64,000 bases of DNA from the NCBI RefSeq assembly GCF_000499785.1, contig NZ_HG726024.1, positions 124,001 to 188,000 of the forward strand, read 5' to 3'. Both the position numbers and the translations under genes were made by a program. The notes beneath the pieces are model-generated. The model saw only the letters and a list, made by a program, of their open reading frames with translations, was not told the DNA's origin and did not search any database. This stretch comes from Bacteroides neonati. Lineage in GTDB: Bacteria > Bacteroidota > Bacteroidia > Bacteroidales > Bacteroidaceae. Below are positions 60,815 to 64,000 of the stretch, piece after piece. Each line of letters opens with the position of its first letter. Within the stretch, counting starts at the first letter, position 1.

Positions 60815-61420
60815 TTAGAAGTCCTGCAAAGACACAATGTCAATCCGATGTGCATTCATGGTTTCTGATAACTCATGTCTTTCAAGAATATCATCAACAT
60901 CCTCGAACTTATCTGGCTTTTCACCTGTCATATCTTCAATATCTTTCGCAAACTCGCCAAAAGAACTGTAATAACTCATTTCGTCTTCGGAGTCATCCAA
61001 TAAATATCGTGTATCAAAATAACGTCCTTCTTCGTCATTGGTTTCATGAATGTCGCACCCCAATTCCTCTGTGTAGAATAAAATTTCTACGTCAAACTTG
61101 ACAGAAAGCAGATAAAACAACTTCCGGCAGTCTGACCAGGCGGTTTCTGTAGATAAAGTGAAACTTGCCAAGTTTTCATCATCATCCATTTCTTCATCCA
61201 TATAACTAATGCTACCCCTGCATGGAACGCATTCTTTTTCAGGGTCGATGTCCAAAATGTCACTAGCGACATATCCGAGCCACGAAGCGTCAGGCAAAAA
61301 TGAATCTTTCTTATTCTCGCTTCTGTCTGTACTGAGAACTTTTTGCAATCCTTTAAAGAGATTTTCAACATTCTGTTGTTTCCCTACAATCTGATAATCT
61401 GTTGAACACCAATTTGGCAT
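60815..61420 (-). CDS. Api92/YubB-like ferredoxin-fold protein
   Basis: A 201-residue acidic protein. It begins MPNWCSTDYQIVGKQQNVENLFKGLQKVL, the signature start of Api92-like / DUF1281 proteins, whose N-terminal part has a ferredoxin-like fold. The remainder is Asp/Glu-rich (SYMDEEMDDDENLASFTLSTETAWSDCRKLFYLLSVKFDVEILFYTEELGCDIHETNDEEGRYF). Found on many mobile elements and phages; function unknown. Confidence 0.75.
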   Translation of the reverse strand: MPNWCSTDYQIVGKQQNVENLFKGLQKVLSTDRSENKKDSFLPDASWLGYVASDILDIDPEKECVPCRGSISYMDEEMDDDENLASFTLSTETAWSDCRKLFYLLSVKFDVEILFYTEELGCDIHETNDEEGRYFDTRYLLDDSEDEMSYYSSFGEFAKDIEDMTGEKPDKFEDVDDILERHELSETMNAHRIDIVSLQDF

Positions 61421-61776
61421 AATCGAAAGTTTTAAAGTTAAACAATGGGAGGATTTTAATATTCAAGCCTCCTTTTTACGCTGCTCCCATCTGTTCGCTG
61501 AAATATTTTCAAGCCAAGGGTTCATTGACGTTTTTATCCACAGGATTAAAAAACATCCATGATTCATTGGTGGAAATGTAGCGGACATTACTTTGCGGCA
61601 GGAAAACAGAGAGGCGCATTAAAATTCCATTTTGCTTTCCAAAAGAAAAATATGCCTATTGGCGTTTAGCGAACACAAGATTTGATTTTGCGGTTATAAA
61701 TGGAGGAATTTGATAATAGGTAAAAAGGGATGAGTAGCAGTTATAACAGGAAGAGAAGAATGTAATGAGCAAAAAT
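61421..61776. other. Non-coding leader upstream of the Api92-like gene
   Basis: About 350 bases without a gene. It contains TATAAATGGAGG and AACAGGAAGAGAAG, weak echoes of sequences in the other leaders, and no clear hairpin apart from the following terminator. Confidence 0.4.
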
Positions 61777-61800
61777 AAAAGCGACTCGAAAGTCGCTTTT
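61777..61800 (-). terminator. Terminator of the ssb gene
   Basis: Perfect 10-bp stem AAAAGCGACT / AGTCGCTTTT with a 4-base loop, followed on the - strand by a T-rich run. It starts 18 bases after the stop codon. Could act in both directions. Confidence 0.8.
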
Positions 61801-61818
61801 ATTAGAGAGAACCAAGAA

Positions 61819-62193
61819 TTATTTCTTGGCTTTCTTTGATGTGGATTTCTGCTCTGCAGGAGCTTCCTCTTTTTCAGGAGTAGCAAAAAACTCGGTGGCA
61901 ACCATTACCATACGATTGTGTTTGCCTTTGTCATCACTCCATTCTTCAGGTTTGAAATAGCCGCGAACGGTTATCATTTGTCCCTTTTTCAATAGTTCAA
62001 AGGATGCGCTTTCGTTTTTGCGCCAAACCTCCACAAACATAAAAGTTGATACCCTTTTGGTTTCTTCGCCAACGGTCTCTGTTCGACCGACTGCCAAGGA
62101 GAATTTTGCAACACTTGCGGTAGTGAATTGATGGATCTGAGCATCTTTACCTATGAAACCTGTAACTGCGAAAGAATTTTCAATCTTCTTCAT
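61819..62193 (-). CDS. ssb: Single-stranded DNA-binding protein
   Basis: A 124-residue protein with the SSB OB-fold: NSFAVTGFIGKDAQIHQFTTASVAKFSLAVGRTE, then FMFVEVWRKNESASFELLKKGQMITVRGYFKPEEWSDDKGKHNRMVMVATEF. The C-terminal tail is Lys/Ala-rich (EQKSTSKKAKK), not the usual acidic DDDIPF tip, as in many mobile-element SSBs. It should coat single strands in transfer or replication. Stand-alone transcript with its own terminator. Confidence 0.88.
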   Translation of the reverse strand: MKKIENSFAVTGFIGKDAQIHQFTTASVAKFSLAVGRTETVGEETKRVSTFMFVEVWRKNESASFELLKKGQMITVRGYFKPEEWSDDKGKHNRMVMVATEFFATPEKEEAPAEQKSTSKKAKK

Positions 62194-62845
62194 AACGATA
62201 ATTTTTAGAAGTTATACAATCAATTTTTATAATGCACCAAGATATTGCAGTCATAGGGCAGCACCAAGGATAGCGGTTCAATACTCTTTTTATTCTGAGC
62301 ATCAGAAAAAAAAGGAAGATTGTGCCGATACGCCATTGGTCAGAATGAAATGTCCCGTAACCGTATCAGCGGTGCTGCATTATAGCTTTGCATTAAGAAA
62401 AATGATGTGACTTCGCTCAAAAATGCAGTGGTGAGGCAGGCTTGAAATATTGTAGTGGGGGTTGATAAAGGAGTGCTATCCGCTCATATCGACAAGTGAA
62501 AAATCTACTTGTGGTCAAACGATAGCCTATACAGCAAAGAAACCCACTATCAGCCGGATGTGGTGGTTGCATGAACGGCTTTCTAATGGCGCATCTGTCT
62601 ATTGATGGACAGATGATATTGCATATATGAGGTCATAATGGAGACTGGATCGTGATACAAAAACATCTTGTAATGGGCTTGACGATTATTACCTCCCATG
62701 AAAAGATGATGCAAGAGAAATCCATTCAGGAATGGCTTTCTATATTTCTAGAAAGTGGCATGGTCGCAATTTGCGAATGGGAACAGATATAAATGGATAA
62801 CCCGAAGGGCAGAAAGCTGGTATAAGAGGGTACGGCTGGTGCAAG
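62194..62845. other. Long non-coding leader upstream of ssb
   Basis: About 650 bases without a gene of support. It contains CTACTTGTGG / CGACAAGTG pieces, TATCAGCCGG (also in the leader at 58234) and AAAAGGAAGATTGTG, so it looks like a more decayed member of the leader family. Confidence 0.4.
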
Positions 62846-62877
62846 ACTCCCGCCCATACGAAAGTCTGGGCGGGAGT
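62846..62877 (-). terminator. Terminator of the gene at 62896
   Basis: Perfect 11-bp stem ACTCCCGCCCA / TGGGCGGGAGT with a 10-base loop, 18 bases after the - strand stop codon. Confidence 0.75.
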
Positions 62878-62895
62878 GGGATTCTATATTCATTA

Positions 62896-63291
62896 TTACA
62901 TATCCTCTTCTTTTGACAATTTATATCTTCCATATGCATCAAATGTTTCTTTGATAGTATTTGATAAATCGTCAAACCTCAAAGGTGTTATCTTAGCAAA
63001 ATACTGTATTCCATTTGTAGGATAGCAACAATTGGTTACTAGTCTACAAGGATTGCCAAAAAGATAATGGAGTTGGAATTTATCGTCTGGGCGAACTTGG
63101 AAGTGTTTAGATAAGATTTCCAATGCTTTGTTGCCTTTCTCAATCGCTTCTTCCAACGTATCAAAGATGCCAATCGTAATTGTCTTATTACGACATACAC
63201 TGTTAGTTACATCTTCTGGTTGGTCATGATAGCGAAACTCGATTGTTAATAACTCCTTTTGCGTATTTATTATTGCTGTATTCATTTTCAT
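62896..63291 (-). CDS. Hypothetical protein next to IS1380 copy 2
   Basis: A 131-residue soluble protein (IEFRYHDQPEDVTNSVCRNKTITIGIFDTLEEAIEKGNKALEILSKHFQVRPDDKFQLHYLFGNPCRLVTNCCYPTNGIQYFAKITPLRF). No family recognised. Its start codon is only 15 bases from the end of an IS1380 copy, so its native promoter has been separated and it may be driven from the insertion sequence. A strong terminator follows. Confidence 0.65.
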   Translation of the reverse strand: MKMNTAIINTQKELLTIEFRYHDQPEDVTNSVCRNKTITIGIFDTLEEAIEKGNKALEILSKHFQVRPDDKFQLHYLFGNPCRLVTNCCYPTNGIQYFAKITPLRFDDLSNTIKETFDAYGRYKLSKEEDM

Positions 63292-63340
63292 CAGATTTTA
63301 ATCATACCTTAAATCCGCAGTCATATTATTTTCAGAGAAT

Positions 63341-63378
63341 CCAAACACTTGAGGATGAATAACATCCTCAAGGTTTGG
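63341..63378 (+). promoter_or_regulatory. Hairpin in the 5' region of IS1380 copy 2
   Basis: Same hairpin as 12815-12852: CCAAAC-(A)-CTTGAGGATG, loop AATAA, CATCCTCAAG-GTTTGG. Confidence 0.5.
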
Positions 63379-63439
63379 TTATGTCACAAGATTCACCTAA
63401 ATTAGTGCTACCAAACAAACCATAAAGGTACTTGTGCAT

Positions 63440-64000
63440 ATGACAACAAAAATAGCCATAAAATCAGATAATATCACTCCTTTTGGGGGTATATTTTACG
63501 CAATGGATGAATTTTCTCGTTTAGGACTGAATTCCGTGATCGATAAATCTTTAGGATTACGTTCTTCCTACGCCGGTTACCAATATAGCGAAATTATTTC
63601 GAGCCTATTTTGGATCTACTATTGCGGCGGTGACCACATCGAAGATATCGGCAAACACCTTGGCAAACATCTTGAATTACGCCCGGATACTGAAATCCCC
63701 AGTCCGGATACTTTATTGAGAGGCATAAAAGAACTCGCAGAATTGGATATCCACTATACTTCCCAAAAAGGAGCAAGCTATGCTTTCAATAAGGCGGAAC
63801 AGCTTAATAGTTTGATGCTCGATATGCTCCTTCAAACAGAACAACTCAAGCCAAACACGCTTTATAACTTGGACTTCGACCACCAGTTTATTCCCACAGA
63901 AAAGTATGACACTCAGTATTCTTACAAGAAAAAACGTGGTTATTTCCCCGGCACGGCAACTATTGGTGGTAACATTGTTGGTGTGGAAAATCGGGCCGCA
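63440..64000 (+). CDS. IS1380-family transposase, 3' end outside window
   Basis: From ATG 63440 (a GTG at 63434 is also in frame) the first 187 codons of the same transposase as copy 1 are visible (MTTKIAIKSDNITPFGGIFY through NIVGVENRAA). No difference from copy 1 is seen in the stretches compared. It remains open to the window end. Confidence 0.9.
   Translation, partial: MTTKIAIKSDNITPFGGIFYAMDEFSRLGLNSVIDKSLGLRSSYAGYQYSEIISSLFWIYYCGGDHIEDIGKHLGKHLELRPDTEIPSPDTLLRGIKELAELDIHYTSQKGASYAFNKAEQLNSLMLDMLLQTEQLKPNTLYNLDFDHQFIPTEKYDTQYSYKKKRGYFPGTATIGGNIVGVENRAA

Larger units (their letters stand above)
63307..64000 (+). mobile_element. IS1380-family insertion sequence, copy 2, cut by window end
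   Basis: Starts with CCTTAAATCCGCAG like the transposase-proximal end of copy 1 and appears identical to it over all stretches compared in the visible 694 bases. It is in the opposite direction to copy 1. The flanking bases TCATA (63302-63306) should recur just after the right end if this is a simple insertion; that end is outside. Confidence 0.9.

Noticed and set aside
60671..60868. A 65-codon frame on the + strand
   Set aside because: It spans a 20-bp hairpin terminator and the end of the opposite-strand Api92-like gene; no family pattern.
11300..64000. The two IS1380 copies as ends of a single composite transposon
   Set aside because: Copy 1 has its own TAGTG duplication, so it inserted alone; copy 2 has different left-flanking bases (TCATA). 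A 52-kb composite is not needed.

Overview
The window reads as DNA of a gut-type Bacteroidales (Bacteroides, Phocaeicola or Parabacteroides). It has an anti-sigma FecR / STN-TonB receptor / DUF4249 block, many lipoproteins with Bacteroidota-type lipoboxes, IS1380- and IS66-type transposases of the Bacteroides kind, and a large accessory element rich in DUF4099/DUF3945, toprim, ArdC and MobV families. Promoter-like sequences fit the Bacteroides TAnnTTTG type. I see no tRNA, rRNA or CRISPR array.

Region 1 (1-10.9 kb, + strand) looks chromosomal. It starts inside a FecR anti-sigma gene, followed by its STN-containing TonB-dependent receptor and a DUF4249 lipoprotein. Next comes a run of secreted lipoproteins. 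Two of them (5454-6485 and 6524-7840) align convincingly by eye with domains 1-3 of cholesterol-dependent cytolysins and lack the cholesterol-binding domain 4, so they are CDC-like (CDCL) proteins. They are flanked by two lipoproteins of unknown role, a terminator, and two small outer-membrane barrel proteins.

Region 2 (11.0-14.3 kb) is an insertion-sequence graveyard. A complete IS1380-family element, with a 5-bp target duplication TAGTG, sits inside the last codons of an IS66 transposase remnant. A second IS66-like remnant runs the other way, and next to it lies a gene with two homopolymer-tract frame breaks.

Region 3 (14.4-33.7 kb, mainly + strand) is the first half of a large mobile element: DUF4099/DUF3945 protein, toprim primase-like protein, PH-domain membrane protein, two paralogous exported proteins, a PAPS-reductase-like protein, two M23-type proteins (a third, at 14.7 kb, is on the - strand), a giant ArdC-like/MutS-I fusion, a two-domain OB-fold protein, and an ArdC antirestriction protein.

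Region 4 (33.9-45.3 kb, - strand) carries a beta-helix membrane protein, an AbiE toxin-antitoxin pair in operon with a phosphoribosyltransferase, an OmpA-family protein, and a MobV relaxase with a candidate oriT. Region 5 (45.4-47.6 kb, +) is led by a serine-recombinase-like protein whose active site is degenerate. It has a perfect palindrome at its promoter, and relatives of the palindrome half-site occur elsewhere in the element. Region 6 (47.6-52.6 kb, -) holds RecD2 helicase, an SDR enzyme, and a ParA plus small partner partition module.

Region 7 (52.6-63.3 kb, -) is unusual. A 1662-residue DarB-like methylase-helicase and several small genes (PRTase, SLOG, Api92-like, SSB) are separated by long non-coding leaders, including a duplicated structured segment of about 253 bp. 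The window ends in a second IS1380 copy, inverted relative to the first and identical where compared. Together the ParA module, relaxase, primase, SSB and antirestriction genes describe a large mobilizable or plasmid-like element. No integrase and no recognizable type IV secretion genes are inside the window.
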